DNA from: Nitrosomonas communis
GTDB lineage: Bacteria; Pseudomonadota; Gammaproteobacteria; Burkholderiales; Nitrosomonadaceae
Length of the DNA: 64,000 nucleotides
Reading direction: 5' to 3'
Assembly (NCBI RefSeq): GCF_024102715.1
Contig: NZ_JAGFJM010000052.1
Span: forward strand, 1 to 64,000
Shown here: piece after piece, positions 44,863 to 54,538 of the stretch
Position numbering within the stretch: the first letter of the stretch is position 1
How the letters are laid out: every line of letters begins with the position of its first letter
The notes under the pieces: model-generated
What the model was told of the DNA's origin: nothing
Seen by the model: the letters and a program-made list of their open reading frames with translations, nothing else
Databases searched by the model: none
Made by a program: the position numbers and the translations under genes

Positions 44863-44891
44863 TTGACATGCTTGATCTTCCCATCTAAAGT
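44863..44891 (+). promoter_or_regulatory. Sigma-70 promoter of the nitrosocyanin gene
   Basis: TTGACA at 44863-44868 (perfect -35), a 17-nt spacer and TAAAGT at 44886-44891 (-10) form a near-consensus promoter. The transcript would begin near 44898 and have a 5' leader of about 124 nt. This fits the very high expression known for nitrosocyanin in Nitrosomonas. Confidence 0.7.
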
Positions 44892-45021
44892 ATCGTGCCT
44901 GTACTATGTGCTAACAAGGCAAATCCTTAGAAAAGCACAAAAAATTTCAACGTTAACACTAAACAGCGCTTGGAAAAGCGGGCGTTATTTCACTAAATCG
45001 TAAATTGAATGGAGGGAAGTA

Positions 45022-45435
45022 ATGAAGAAAATAACCAAAACATTATGTGCGAGTTTGGCAGCGGGACTACTGTTTGCAGGTGCCGCACAAGCAGCAGAAC
45101 AAAACTTTAAAATCGTTGTTAACGCTTATGACACCAATATTCCTGAACTCAACATCGAAGGTGTCACCGTCAAAAACATTCGTGCTTTTAATGTTCTTAA
45201 TGAACCTGAAACGCTGGCTGTCCATAAAGGCACCAATGTAAAAATTACCGTAGAAAACAAATCCCCCATCAGCGAAGGATTTTCCATCGATGAATATGGC
45301 ATTCAGGAAGTGATCAAAGCGGGAGAAACCAAAACTATTTCTTTCGTAGCTGATAAAGTCGGCGCATTCACCATTTGGTGCCAACTCCATCCTAAAAACA
45401 TTCACTTACCAGGAACTCTGAACGTTATCGAATAA
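45022..45435 (+). CDS. ncyA: Nitrosocyanin (red copper protein)
   Basis: The 137-residue precursor has a signal peptide (cleavage AQA-AE at about 24/25) and a cupredoxin almost identical in pattern to Nitrosomonas europaea nitrosocyanin: [57 protein letters not shown] and [20 protein letters not shown]. The copper ligands Cys, His and His lie in [10 protein letters not shown] and the Glu ligand in the NEPETL segment or ISEGF (established for the family). Nitrosocyanin is periplasmic and linked to ammonia oxidation, possibly NO/HNO chemistry, function debated. GGAGGG lies 6 nt before the ATG; promoter and terminator frame it as a single-gene transcript. Confidence 0.95.
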   Translation: MKKITKTLCASLAAGLLFAGAAQAAEQNFKIVVNAYDTNIPELNIEGVTVKNIRAFNVLNEPETLAVHKGTNVKITVENKSPISEGFSIDEYGIQEVIKAGETKTISFVADKVGAFTIWCQLHPKNIHLPGTLNVIE

Positions 45436-45497
45436 TGAGTCTAATGGCGTCTGTGAAGAAGTCGTAACAGAATCCAGCATCTCATTTGCTGTTAACC

Positions 45498-45530
45498 GTA
45501 TGGCCGGATTCAACCCGGCCATACTTTTTT
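45498..45530 (+). terminator. Rho-independent terminator of nitrosocyanin
   Basis: GTATGGCCGG at 45498-45507 pairs perfectly with CCGGCCATAC at 45515-45524 around a 7-nt loop, directly followed by six T (45525-45530). It lies 63 nt after the stop codon. Confidence 0.9.
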
Positions 45531-45872
45531 CATACAGTTTTGATTGCAAGATTTTTTGCGCCCCAATTCTGAATTTCTCTCTCATCCGTTGGTATTTTGT
45601 AAGTACCATTCTTAAACTTTAGTCTCAGAATAAATAGCGCCTCACTGCAGGACAACTGCCGATAAAGACTGAACGGTATTAACAAATGAAAATTGTATGC
45701 ATCTGCATTATTGCCTACCTATCTGTTATTCATTAATATTAATTATCGTGGATTAATATTGATTTGATCAGATGCCATTCTCCTCTTCAGAGAATCAGGA
45801 AGTGGAATCAAACACTCAGTCGCTCTGGTCACCACTATGAATTGATAAATCTAACCATTATTCAATAAAAGT
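45531..45872. other. Intergenic region, about 340 nt
   Basis: AT-rich region between the nitrosocyanin terminator and the GH114-like gene. It should contain that gene's promoter, but no clear -35/-10 pair or gene was found. Confidence 0.4.
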
Positions 45873-46991
45873 ATGCGGACAAATTACCAGATAAAATTAA
45901 TCACACTCATAGTGTTGCTGCTATTAACGCATCACCCTGCAGTAGCGGAAGCGTTGACGCCGCCCTCCATTGTAGTGACCCAAGACCGCACCACAGTGTC
46001 TGTTGCCTGGTCGCCAGTTCCCAGCGCCAATGGTTATCGTTTATTTTATGCATCTTACCCTTATACTGGGCCAGACAGTACTCAAAGTATTGATCTGGAC
46101 GGTGGTGCCACTTCTATCTCAGCTGAATTATGGGATGGCGCCGCTTTCTACATCGCGGTAACCGCCCATAATGATACAGCTAGTAGCGATTTCTCCAATA
46201 TTGAATTATTTTTTCTTTCTACAGCGCCGCTGCTAGATGCTGATGCATTGCCTGTTACTGGTACCAGCTGGTACAAGCCCCCCGTGTCAATAACCTGGCA
46301 TTGGCAGCTGAAGGGCGAGGTCAATACCAGCTATCCGGCCAAACTTTATGATATTGATCTGTTTAATTCCTCTGCAGCCTTGATTAACACCCTTAAAGCT
46401 TCTGGAAAAAAAGTCATCTGTTATTTCTCAGCCGGCTCTTATGAGGATTTTAGAGAAGATAAAGATAAATTCAAGACTGCTGAACTGGGTAATGCTTTAG
46501 TCGATAGGCTAAATGAGCGGTGGCTTGATATTCGTTCACTTAATGTGGCCGGAATAATGATCTCACGGCTTAATCTGGCCGCCCTAAAAGGTTGTGATGG
46601 CGTGGAACCGGATAATATGGATGCCTATTTAAATAATTCTGGCTTTGATTTAAGCGCCAGAGATCAGTTGGCATTCAATAAGTTTATTGCCAATGAAGCA
46701 CATAAGAGGGGATTGTCAGTTGGACTTAAAAATAATATGGAACAGATTCCTGAGTTAATCGATTTCTTTGACTTTAGTGTCAATGAGCAATGTCATGAGT
46801 TCCATGAGTGTAACGTACTGAGAGGTTTTATTATAAACGGCAAGCCGGTGTTAAATGCAGAATATCAGCAAAGTTATGTTGACAATCCAGCTGAGCGCGA
46901 GGCGCTTTGTAATATCTCTAATGGCATACAATTCAGCACGCTGATTCTGTCAAGAAATTTAGATGATAGTTTGCGATTTAGCTGCCTCTAA
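45873..46991 (+). CDS. Secreted GH114-like (endo-alpha-1,4-polygalactosaminidase family) protein
   Basis: The 372-residue precursor has a signal peptide (cleavage near VAEA at about 26), a fibronectin type III-like part (PPSIVVTQDRTTVSVAWSPV, about residues 30-115), and a TIM-barrel of the GH114/TM1410 type: VSITWHWQLKGEVNTSYPAK, YDIDLFNSSAALINTL, KVICYFSAGSYEDFRED, GCDGVEPDNMDAYLNNSGF, and SVGLKNNMEQIPELIDFFDF. The Asp in YDIDLF and Glu in GVEPDN are likely catalytic. It should cleave a galactosamine-rich exopolysaccharide, perhaps the cell's own. No Shine-Dalgarno sequence is strong. It has no obvious partner nearby. Confidence 0.85.
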   Translation: MRTNYQIKLITLIVLLLLTHHPAVAEALTPPSIVVTQDRTTVSVAWSPVPSANGYRLFYASYPYTGPDSTQSIDLDGGATSISAELWDGAAFYIAVTAHNDTASSDFSNIELFFLSTAPLLDADALPVTGTSWYKPPVSITWHWQLKGEVNTSYPAKLYDIDLFNSSAALINTLKASGKKVICYFSAGSYEDFREDKDKFKTAELGNALVDRLNERWLDIRSLNVAGIMISRLNLAALKGCDGVEPDNMDAYLNNSGFDLSARDQLAFNKFIANEAHKRGLSVGLKNNMEQIPELIDFFDFSVNEQCHEFHECNVLRGFIINGKPVLNAEYQQSYVDNPAEREALCNISNGIQFSTLILSRNLDDSLRFSCL

Positions 46992-47184
46992 ACCAATGAG
47001 CAAATTCATAATCGATTATTTTCAGCGTCTTGATTGCCAGAAATCCTGTCAGATGCGTGAACATACTCTGCCTCCTCACATTTTGTCCGACAATGACGTG
47101 GTTAACAGGCAGCAGCAAGCGGCTCCCGCTTTGACAGAACCACTGATGCCAAACTTTGGAGGCTGTCTGTCCGCATCATTTATC

Positions 47185-47439
47185 TCACCGCTTCTTACGC
47201 CGGATAAATCCTTTTTCTTCAGCTCTCCGCAAGGCTTCATATCTGCAATGCGACTTCAAGTACGCAAGAACCCGTTGAAACTCGGTTCGAATGGTTGCCG
47301 GAGAGCGGTTTAAGTGATCTGCGAGAATTTTAGTATTGGTTGTATTCTTCTCGAGACACGCTTCTAACAATCTACGTAGCGCGGGAGTAAGTCGTTTTTC
47401 CTGACCATGGTTCTTCTTATCATTTGTATTTACACTCAT
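47185..47439 (-). CDS. Small LuxR-like helix-turn-helix protein
   Basis: The 84-residue protein is basic and has a helix-turn-helix of LuxR/sigma-4 type: KRLTPALRRLLEACLEKNTT, then TKILADHLNRSPATIRTEFQRVL. No sensor domain is attached. ATG 47439 has AGGA 7 nt upstream. It probably binds DNA as a small regulator or partner of a larger protein. It has no partner gene within 190 nt on the same strand. Confidence 0.7.
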   Translation of the reverse strand: MSVNTNDKKNHGQEKRLTPALRRLLEACLEKNTTNTKILADHLNRSPATIRTEFQRVLAYLKSHCRYEALRRAEEKGFIRRKKR

Positions 47440-48172
47440 AAGCAATCCTTTCTAGGAAAACCGAACTCAGCATACCTCAATCGAAGACAGTCTGCGCGCC
47501 ATCACTTGTCGTCTAGAAGCTCGGCCGTCTCACTCGGTATACAACCGCATACCCGACGGCCCTGTTCACAGCAACTGCAAGGTAGTTAGCTTTGGTAAAA
47601 AGCTTGCAGGGCGGACAAATCCATATTCGTGACTAGCGCACTGGAGAGGTAACGAGCAAAAACACTATCATCTGCATTAAAAAACACCGTCTTGATCTGG
47701 CATCATCAGGACGATTATCGATTCTTTGCCGTTTACCCGCCACTCATAGCGTTCCTACAGACGCATGAGTCTCATTTAGTCAAGCATCCGCTTCATCAAT
47801 CGCGTACCACCCACGCTGTAATCTCTTTATTGAAAATAGAAACTCAAAAACTCGCGCACAGCCCCCAAAGAAAATATGTACCAATCAAACTACCCTGAAT
47901 TACTATAACACCATTATTTTCAAGAACTTATTATAATGGTGTCGATGAAAGTATTTTCTAATGGAAAATCTAGAGTAAGCCTTCTTCTCAGAGACTTTGT
48001 TTGGCCAATTTAGAACTTACTCTTTTTTGCAGGAAATTAAAATAAGCAAAAACCTTATTTTATCTTAGGATAATACTTAAGACTCACCGCTCCTCGTTCA
48101 CAAAACAACAACCAATCGATATATAAAAACAATGTTGCCAAAACAAAATATTATCCTGAGGTGCTTTCAGAA
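47440..48172. other. Intergenic region with a 10-bp inverted repeat
   Basis: About 730 nt without a supported gene. ACACCATTAT at 47908-47917 and ATAATGGTGT at 47933-47942 form a perfect 10-bp inverted repeat with a 15-nt loop; it may be a regulatory hairpin or a remnant. A few short frames exist without ribosome-binding sites. Confidence 0.45.
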
Positions 48173-49180
48173 TTATTGTTTTGTGTAGAGGTAGAAAGCA
48201 AAGGTGTTGAACAGATAAACTGACAGCAAGAAAAAGCTGATCCAGCCAACAGTTTTAAACAGACGTTTCTTGGGACGATAGAACAGACCGACGATGGCGA
48301 TACCGCTCATCATCATGGCTGACAGGGCCGATACTGCATGAGACTGGGAAACACCGGCAAGCAGCGGGCCTGGCAAGTAAAAGAGATCGTCGATAGCCAG
48401 GATGGCCATATTGAACAAGTTGCTGCCAAACAGGTTGCCCAAGGCCATGTCCAGAGCGCCCAGGCGCACAGCAGCAATTGACACTGCCGCCTCGGGTAGG
48501 GAGGTGACGGCAGCCACGAACAGGGTGCCGACAAAACTCTCACCCCAACCCATGACTTCCGCGATAGTCTTACCCACGAACGGCAGCCAGATACCGGCTG
48601 CCACTACTACCACGGCAGCCATGGTGTAACCTAACACCGCCTGCCTGAGGGTAATATGCTTATAGCGCTTGTCAGCCACATCTGCTACCGGCAATTCCTG
48701 TATCTGCTCATAACGGAATACCGTGCGCATGGCCAGGGTATAAATGAGCAAAATGAACGGCGTATACAGCCCCACATGCGCGAGGGACAGATGTATGCCA
48801 CTGTGCGATAGCAGCAGGTTGATGCCTACAAAGCCAATGAGGATGACACCGAAACCGGCCGACAGGACATGTCCCATATTGGCCCGGGTATAGACTGATT
48901 CCTGACGGTGCAGAAAGTCCAGAATGACGATCAGCAGCAGATTGAAAACGCAAGAACCCAGCACATCGCCAGCCGCAATATCCGGCGTCTGGGCGACGGT
49001 GACTGAGCTGATCCCGGTAACAAGCTCAGGCAGGGATGTCACCGAAGCTACCATAACCACCCCAATCCAGGAACGGGACAGCTCCAGCTTCTCGCCGATT
49101 ATGTCACCGTAAAGGGACAGCCGGTAGCCAGCCACAGCAATCAGCAGCAGGCAGACGATAAATTCAAACCAGACCAGCAT
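48173..49180 (-). CDS. Sodium/calcium exchanger-family membrane protein
   Basis: The 335-residue protein has about 10-11 helices and the two alpha repeats of the CaCA superfamily: ASVTSLPELVTGISSV with GDVLGSCVFNLLLI in the first half, and AAVTSLPEAAVSIAAV with ALGNLFGSNLFNMAIL in the second. These provide the ion-binding site. It likely swaps Na+ or H+ for Ca2+ or similar. It is the next gene on the same strand as the Lon-like protease, 111 nt away, and may be separately transcribed. Confidence 0.9.
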   Translation of the reverse strand: MLVWFEFIVCLLLIAVAGYRLSLYGDIIGEKLELSRSWIGVVMVASVTSLPELVTGISSVTVAQTPDIAAGDVLGSCVFNLLLIVILDFLHRQESVYTRANMGHVLSAGFGVILIGFVGINLLLSHSGIHLSLAHVGLYTPFILLIYTLAMRTVFRYEQIQELPVADVADKRYKHITLRQAVLGYTMAAVVVVAAGIWLPFVGKTIAEVMGWGESFVGTLFVAAVTSLPEAAVSIAAVRLGALDMALGNLFGSNLFNMAILAIDDLFYLPGPLLAGVSQSHAVSALSAMMMSGIAIVGLFYRPKKRLFKTVGWISFFLLSVYLFNTFAFYLYTKQ

Positions 49181-49291
49181 AACTTGATCTCTTGGCAGCC
49201 TCTGCTACTACCCAATGCGCTTCCATGGTGCTCAAAAGAAAGCAGAAAATCATACAAAATCTCTTGCTAGCCATTGCTGTTATATTCCTTT

Positions 49292-51691
49292 TTAATTCTT
49301 TCCCCCCTGCTGTGCTAATGATTTGCTGATTTTGGTGAGCTCTGTCAATCGTGCCGCCACCAGATAATTGATGCTACCTTCTGGATATTCACCGTTAGCG
49401 TCAGCTTCGCCAGCAGGCAAGCCAGTCAACAACGCAATGGCATGATCGACATTTTCTACGGCATAAATGTGGAATCTACCAGCGGCTGCGGCATCAACCA
49501 CATTCTTGCGCAACATCAGGTGCTGAACATTGGCAACAGGAATCAATACCCCTTGTTGACCAGTCAACCCCCGCGCCGCGCAGATATCAAAAAATCCTTC
49601 GATTTTTTCATTTACAGCGCCGATGGCTTGCGCCTGGCCGAGCTGATTGACTGAGCCTGTGATCGCCAATGACTGGTTGATCGGCACATTCGCCAGATTG
49701 GAAAGCAGTGCACACAACTCAGCCATGGACGCGCTATCACCTTCGATCATGCCATAAGATTGTTCAAACGCCAGGCTGGCAGACAACGCCAGCGGCTGAT
49801 TTTTGGCGTAGCGTGCCGCCAGAAAAGCGGACAGAATCAACACCCCTTTGGAGTGAATCGCGCCAGAAAGCTTTACTTCACGTTCGATATTGACCAGATC
49901 GCCTTTGCCGAAGCGGGTGGTAGCGGTAATCCGGGTCGGCTGCGCAAAAGCAAAGCCACCCAGTTCGATCACTGATAACCCATTGACCTGCCCGGTCACC
50001 CCCCCTTGCGTATCGATCATCAAAGTGCCGCGCAGGATCGCTTCATAGAGGCGATCTCTTACCCGATCCTGCCGGCGAATCTGAGAATCGATCGCCTGCT
50101 GGACATCGTTCGCCAGCACCACCTCATGGCCTGCTTCACGCGCCCAATAATCTGCCTCACGCAGCAAATCGGCAATACTGCGCATATGCATGGAAAGTTT
50201 GGCCGAATCGCCCACCAGCCGTGCGCTACGCTCGATCACCCTGGCGACGGCTTGACGGTCATAGGGCAATAACTTCTCTTTACGCGTTAGCGTGGCAATC
50301 AATTGTGCATAAAGGAGATGAGTTTCAGTATTGCGCTCGATTGTCTCTTCAAAATCTGCCGCCACCTTGAACAGCTCACCGAACTCCGGATCATACTCCT
50401 GCAGCAGGTAATAAAATAAGCGGTCACCAAACAATACCACTTTGACATCGAGTGGAACCGGCTCAGGCTCGAGCGATACCGTACTGACGAGACTATATAG
50501 CTGACCCAGCGATTCAATATGAATTTTGCGCGACTGTAGTGCCCGTTTCAGCCCTTCCCAGGCAAAAGGCTGCATCAGCACTTTGCGCACATCCAGCAAC
50601 AGGTAACCACCATTCGCCCGATGTAATGCGCCAGGCTTAATCAGCGTGAAATTGGTCACCAGCGCGCCAAACTGGGCAATATGCTCCACTCGTCCAACCA
50701 GGTTGCTATAGGTCGGATTATCTTCGCTGATGATCGGTGCACCTGGTTTTTTATGGTTCGAGGCCAGTACATTAACGTGATAATTAATAAATGTCTGATG
50801 ACTGACAACCGTCATGCCAGAAATGTTGACAGTTTCATCGGGTTTGCGGAAATCATCTACATGCAGCACCATATCCCGCTGCACCGCAGCGAGAAAATCG
50901 AGCACCTCGGGCAAGTCGGCATAGATCGCACGCAGCTCATTGATCATGTGCTCGACGATGGAGAGCATGATAGCGCGGTTAAGTTGCTTGATTCGCTCAC
51001 TCCGCTCACGCCGGCGCTGCGGCAAATGGCTCAGCATTTTTTCCAGATGCGCCTGCAGCTCGGCAATGGCCGCTTCTATCCGGTCTTTTTCTGCCTGCGG
51101 CAGCTTGTCATATTCTTCTGGCGGAATCACCTCACGATTATGACTCGGCGCCAGCGCAAACCCTTCGGGCGTACGCAGCAAAACAATCTCCTTTTTCTCG
51201 GCTTCTTCTCCTAATTCCTTGATCTCACGTTCTTGCTGCTCGTTATACTCCTGCTGGATTGCGCTGACTCTGTTCCGGTATTCCTCGCTTTCAAATTGCG
51301 CCGGAATGGCGCTGCGCAAATAATCCACCAGCCGCTCCATGTGTATGCGTAATTCCTCTCCTCTGCCGGGAGGAAGCTTAAGCACTTTTGGTTTGTGCGG
51401 CTGAGCAAAGTTATTGAGGTAGCACCAGTCCGCCGGTTCGGATTCCTTGCTTGCTTTTTTTTCGAGGAATTGCTGCACCAGGCTGTACTTGCCCATACCA
51501 GGCGAACCCAGCACAAAAAGATTGTAGCCTTCCTGGCGGATACCCGAACCGAAGTGTACGGCGTCCATGGCACGCGCCTGACCGATGATCTCGGTCAGAT
51601 CGGGCAACTCCGCCGTCGTCTGAAAGGTGAACTGATCGGCGTCACAGGATAGATATAGCCGTTGCGGTTCCAAAGGAAGAATGGTTGTCAT
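49292..51691 (-). CDS. Lon-like ATP-dependent protease (LonB/YcbZ type)
   Basis: The 799-residue protein has an N-terminal AAA+ part with VLGSPGMGKYSLVQQFLEKK (P-loop variant), a helical insertion with Glu/Arg-rich coiled-coil between about 150 and 240, Walker B-like ANGGYLLLDVRKVL, and a C-terminal Lon protease domain with the Ser-Lys dyad: MIEGDSASMAELCALLS (Ser) and GAVNEKIEGFFDICAARG (Lys). It lacks the N-terminal LON substrate domain, as usual for the YcbZ-like group. It probably removes damaged proteins in the cytoplasm. It follows a DnaK paralogue, 143 nt apart, on the same strand, so both may form a proteostasis pair. Confidence 0.88.
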   Translation of the reverse strand: MTTILPLEPQRLYLSCDADQFTFQTTAELPDLTEIIGQARAMDAVHFGSGIRQEGYNLFVLGSPGMGKYSLVQQFLEKKASKESEPADWCYLNNFAQPHKPKVLKLPPGRGEELRIHMERLVDYLRSAIPAQFESEEYRNRVSAIQQEYNEQQEREIKELGEEAEKKEIVLLRTPEGFALAPSHNREVIPPEEYDKLPQAEKDRIEAAIAELQAHLEKMLSHLPQRRRERSERIKQLNRAIMLSIVEHMINELRAIYADLPEVLDFLAAVQRDMVLHVDDFRKPDETVNISGMTVVSHQTFINYHVNVLASNHKKPGAPIISEDNPTYSNLVGRVEHIAQFGALVTNFTLIKPGALHRANGGYLLLDVRKVLMQPFAWEGLKRALQSRKIHIESLGQLYSLVSTVSLEPEPVPLDVKVVLFGDRLFYYLLQEYDPEFGELFKVAADFEETIERNTETHLLYAQLIATLTRKEKLLPYDRQAVARVIERSARLVGDSAKLSMHMRSIADLLREADYWAREAGHEVVLANDVQQAIDSQIRRQDRVRDRLYEAILRGTLMIDTQGGVTGQVNGLSVIELGGFAFAQPTRITATTRFGKGDLVNIEREVKLSGAIHSKGVLILSAFLAARYAKNQPLALSASLAFEQSYGMIEGDSASMAELCALLSNLANVPINQSLAITGSVNQLGQAQAIGAVNEKIEGFFDICAARGLTGQQGVLIPVANVQHLMLRKNVVDAAAAGRFHIYAVENVDHAIALLTGLPAGEADANGEYPEGSINYLVAARLTELTKISKSLAQQGGKN

Positions 51692-51834
51692 TGTTTTTCT
51701 TGAGAAAAATCAGATAAAAAATAATGCCGTCCTGATTACCTCAACCTGGACAGGATGGCAACGAAATCATCCACACAAAACAGCGCGCTATTTTAATGAA
51801 CAAGCGCTCGGCGCGAATGCACATCATCCAAAAG

Positions 51835-53730
51835 CTACTTATTTTCACGATACTCGGCATCCACGACCTTACCGCGCGGGCCCGATCCGCTGGGACGGGG
51901 TTCACGGGAAGCAGCATCGACATTGGGCGGCGGCTCTGGCCCTTCCCAGCGGGTTTCTGCATAAGGTCCACCCTTGGGCGCCTGGCCTGATTGCGCATAA
52001 AGCGTCGCACCGACCTCCTTAAGCAGTTTTTTGAGCGCATCCGCCCGCTCAGTGGCCAGCGCCACATCCTTCTTGATGAACGCTTCTTTGGTTTCACGCA
52101 AAGACGCCTCCAGGCGTTTCTTCAGATCATCAGTCAATTTATCTGCAAAGTTGGCGAGCAGCTTCTCCGCCTCATAGCAGCTTGCATCCGCTGCGTTGAG
52201 CTTTTCCGCATCCTCCCGCCGTTTCTTGTCTGCTTCGGCATAACGCGCTGCATCATCCACCATGCGTTTCTTATCCTCTTCCGACAGTTGCGTTGATCCG
52301 GTAATGCTGATGGACTGGGACTTGCCGCTAGCCAGGTCTTTTGCTGACACGCTCAGAATGCCATTTGAATCAATATCGAAGGTTACTTCAATCTTCGGTA
52401 TCCCACGCGGTGCCGGAGGCAATCCCTCCAGATTGAATTCACCCAGACTGACATTATCTGATGCCATGGGCCGCTCCCCCTGAAAAACATGAATGGTGAC
52501 ACTGGTCTGCATATCCGCTGCCGTAGTAAAGGTTTCTGTACGTTTGACCGGAATAGGGGTATTACGCCCGATCAACGGTGTGGCGATGCCACCCAGTGTT
52601 TCCACACCCAGTGTGAGTGGCGTGACATCCACCAGCACGATCCCGCTCACCTCCCCTGCCAGCACACCGGCCTGAATCGCTGCTCCCGCTGCCACGCACT
52701 CCATCGGATCAACTCCCATTTCTGCCTCGCGCCCGAACAACTCCTCAAAGAAAGCACGCACCACCGGCATACGCGTCGGCCCACCCACGAATACCACCCG
52801 ATCCACCTCGCGTGGACTGATAGCCGCATCATGCAAAGCCTGTTCGACCGGGCGACGGCAACGCTCGATCACCGGCCGCACCAAACGCTCAAGTTCAGTC
52901 CGGTTCAAATCCAGTTCGAGATGACGTGGCTCACCGGCTACTGAAGTTAAATAGGGCAAACTGATATGGGTCGTAACGCTGGCGGTCAGTTCGATCTTGG
53001 CCATTTCCGCCGCCTCAATCAAACGTGCCGCCGCCTTACGGTCAGCGCGCACATCGACCCCGGTCACCATCTGGAAACGCTCAGCCAGATGCTCAAAAAT
53101 ACATTGGTTCATGTCCGTGCCACCGAGCTGAGTATCGCCACTGGTCGCTTTTACTTCAAATACGCCTTTGCCGAATTCCATGATAGTGATATCCAGCGTG
53201 CCGCCGCCCAGATCGATCACCACGATGCGCAATTCCTGGCCCAGCCGGTCCAAGCCATAGGCTAATGAAGCAGCAGTCGGTTCATTAACCAGCCGCACCA
53301 CCTCCAGACCGGCGATGCGGCAGGCATCCTTGGTGGCTGCGCGTTGGTTGTCGTCAAAATAGGCTGGCACTGTCACCACCGCCTTTTCCACCGGCTCACC
53401 TAAAAAAGCCTCGGCATCACGTTTGATTTTTTGTAGTAAAAAAGCTGAAAGCTGCTCCGGACTATATTCCCGCTCCCTGAGCCGAATTGTTTCGCGTTTA
53501 CCCATTCTGCGCTTGAACGCAGTCGCCGTACCCTCGGCGTTCGCAGCCATCTGACGGCGCGCAGGTTCGCCCACCAGAATCTGCCCGTCACTGGTCAGCG
53601 CCACATAACTCGGAAATGCCTTGCCACCGATGCTGATCCCTTCGGCGCTGGGAATAATAACGGGGCGCCCCCCGCGCAGTACTGCAGCCGCCGAATTGGA
53701 AGTACCCAGATCAATACCTATGATAGCCAT
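51835..53730 (-). CDS. Hsp70/DnaK-family chaperone (DnaK paralogue)
   Basis: The 631-residue chaperone begins MAIIGIDLGTSNSAAAVLRG, and has the ATPase signatures VVTVPAYFDDNQRAATKDAC, VIDLGGGTLDITIMEFG and VVFVGGPTRMPVVRAFFEEL, plus a substrate-binding domain with GVETLGGIATPLIGRNTPIP and SVTIHVFQGERPMASDNVSL. The C-terminal tail is Pro/Gly-rich without the EEVD-like end, and is shorter than classical DnaK. No GrpE or DnaJ gene is nearby, so it is probably a specialised paralogue. Downstream lies the Lon-like protease. Confidence 0.92.
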   Translation of the reverse strand: MAIIGIDLGTSNSAAAVLRGGRPVIIPSAEGISIGGKAFPSYVALTSDGQILVGEPARRQMAANAEGTATAFKRRMGKRETIRLREREYSPEQLSAFLLQKIKRDAEAFLGEPVEKAVVTVPAYFDDNQRAATKDACRIAGLEVVRLVNEPTAASLAYGLDRLGQELRIVVIDLGGGTLDITIMEFGKGVFEVKATSGDTQLGGTDMNQCIFEHLAERFQMVTGVDVRADRKAAARLIEAAEMAKIELTASVTTHISLPYLTSVAGEPRHLELDLNRTELERLVRPVIERCRRPVEQALHDAAISPREVDRVVFVGGPTRMPVVRAFFEELFGREAEMGVDPMECVAAGAAIQAGVLAGEVSGIVLVDVTPLTLGVETLGGIATPLIGRNTPIPVKRTETFTTAADMQTSVTIHVFQGERPMASDNVSLGEFNLEGLPPAPRGIPKIEVTFDIDSNGILSVSAKDLASGKSQSISITGSTQLSEEDKKRMVDDAARYAEADKKRREDAEKLNAADASCYEAEKLLANFADKLTDDLKKRLEASLRETKEAFIKKDVALATERADALKKLLKEVGATLYAQSGQAPKGGPYAETRWEGPEPPPNVDAASREPRPSGSGPRGKVVDAEYRENK

Positions 53731-54305
53731 ATATCCCCCTTCCTATCTCATTCAATTCACTTGATAGATGATAGCTGCACTATGGCAACATGATACTTCA
53801 TCCAGAGTCTTCATGGCGCGCTTCTGGCACTAAATGACACAATCACTGTTAAGCTCCGTTCTATGTTGACCTCATATTTCTGGTTGATTTGCCGTTCGAT
53901 ACCCCGTTCCCATCCGCTAGAAAATGGTGGTTTAAGTGAGCAACCCCATTGCTCTGGATCGATGTCAAAAGAGCAAATACCGAGCCTCCAGGCCTAATCG
54001 CTGCTTACTGCACCGCAGCTGGATCAAAAAACCAAGGTTTATTTTCTATGGTTTTATTCATCCTATTTGTCTGTGAATCTACCAAAGATTGTTGTTATGA
54101 TGAAAAATAAATCGACGTATTTCTATAAAACATAAGAAGATAACATGCAGCTTGTCGTGTTGAACTAAACCGCTATTGCGGTGACCATCCAACATTATTG
54201 TCTTCATACGTTTCGCCGATCCACTCTGCTTGCCGCAATTAACATAGAAATCTCCGATCCTTAATCTCGGGGAATATCCCCGCTTCCACCATTAAGGAGA
54301 GGAAG
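53731..54305. other. Intergenic region between the DnaK gene and the integrase stub
   Basis: About 575 nt with no supported gene. Near the right end, a palindrome CGGGGA-ATA-TCCCCG lies at about 54268-54282 just before the integrase stub's Shine-Dalgarno. No heat-shock sigma-32 promoter or CIRCE element was recognised upstream of the DnaK gene. Confidence 0.4.
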
Positions 54306-54410
54306 ATGAAAACATTACGTGGACAGATGGACGATGTCATGATACTGCGTGGTTTTGCATTGCGCACGCGTGAATCATACCTGGCAGCGGTTGGCGCGTT
54401 GGCGAAGTGA
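54306..54410 (+). pseudogene. Tyrosine recombinase (phage integrase) N-terminal stub
   Basis: After AAGGAGAGG, a 34-codon frame reads MKTLRGQMDDVMILRGFALR then TRESYLAAVGALAK and stops. This is the start of the core-binding SAM-like domain of integron/phage-type tyrosine recombinases (D-M-x-L-R-G..T-x-x-x-Y). The next bases contain CCAGATCA, as in the SPDQI that usually follows some residues later, so the gene seems to have lost an internal part. The remaining catalytic domain is missing. It marks a decayed mobile element. Confidence 0.65.
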
Positions 54411-54499
54411 CCAGATCAAAAAGATCTTTAAGGAATTGGCTTGTCTACCGATTACAGTATTTCGCGAAATCTTATCGTGATTATTCCAAGAAATCTTTC

Positions 54500-54529
54500 C
54501 CCGCCCGGATCGCATGATCCGGGCGGGGT
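54500..54529. terminator. Perfect 13-bp GC-rich hairpin, bidirectional terminator
   Basis: CCCCGCCCGGATC (54500-54512) pairs perfectly with GATCCGGGCGGGG (54517-54529) around GCAT. TTT flanks the right side and AAAT..TTT the left. It can end the integrase stub transcript (rightward) and the small membrane gene (leftward), whose stop is 9 nt away. Confidence 0.8.
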
Positions 54530-54538
54530 TTATCGCAA

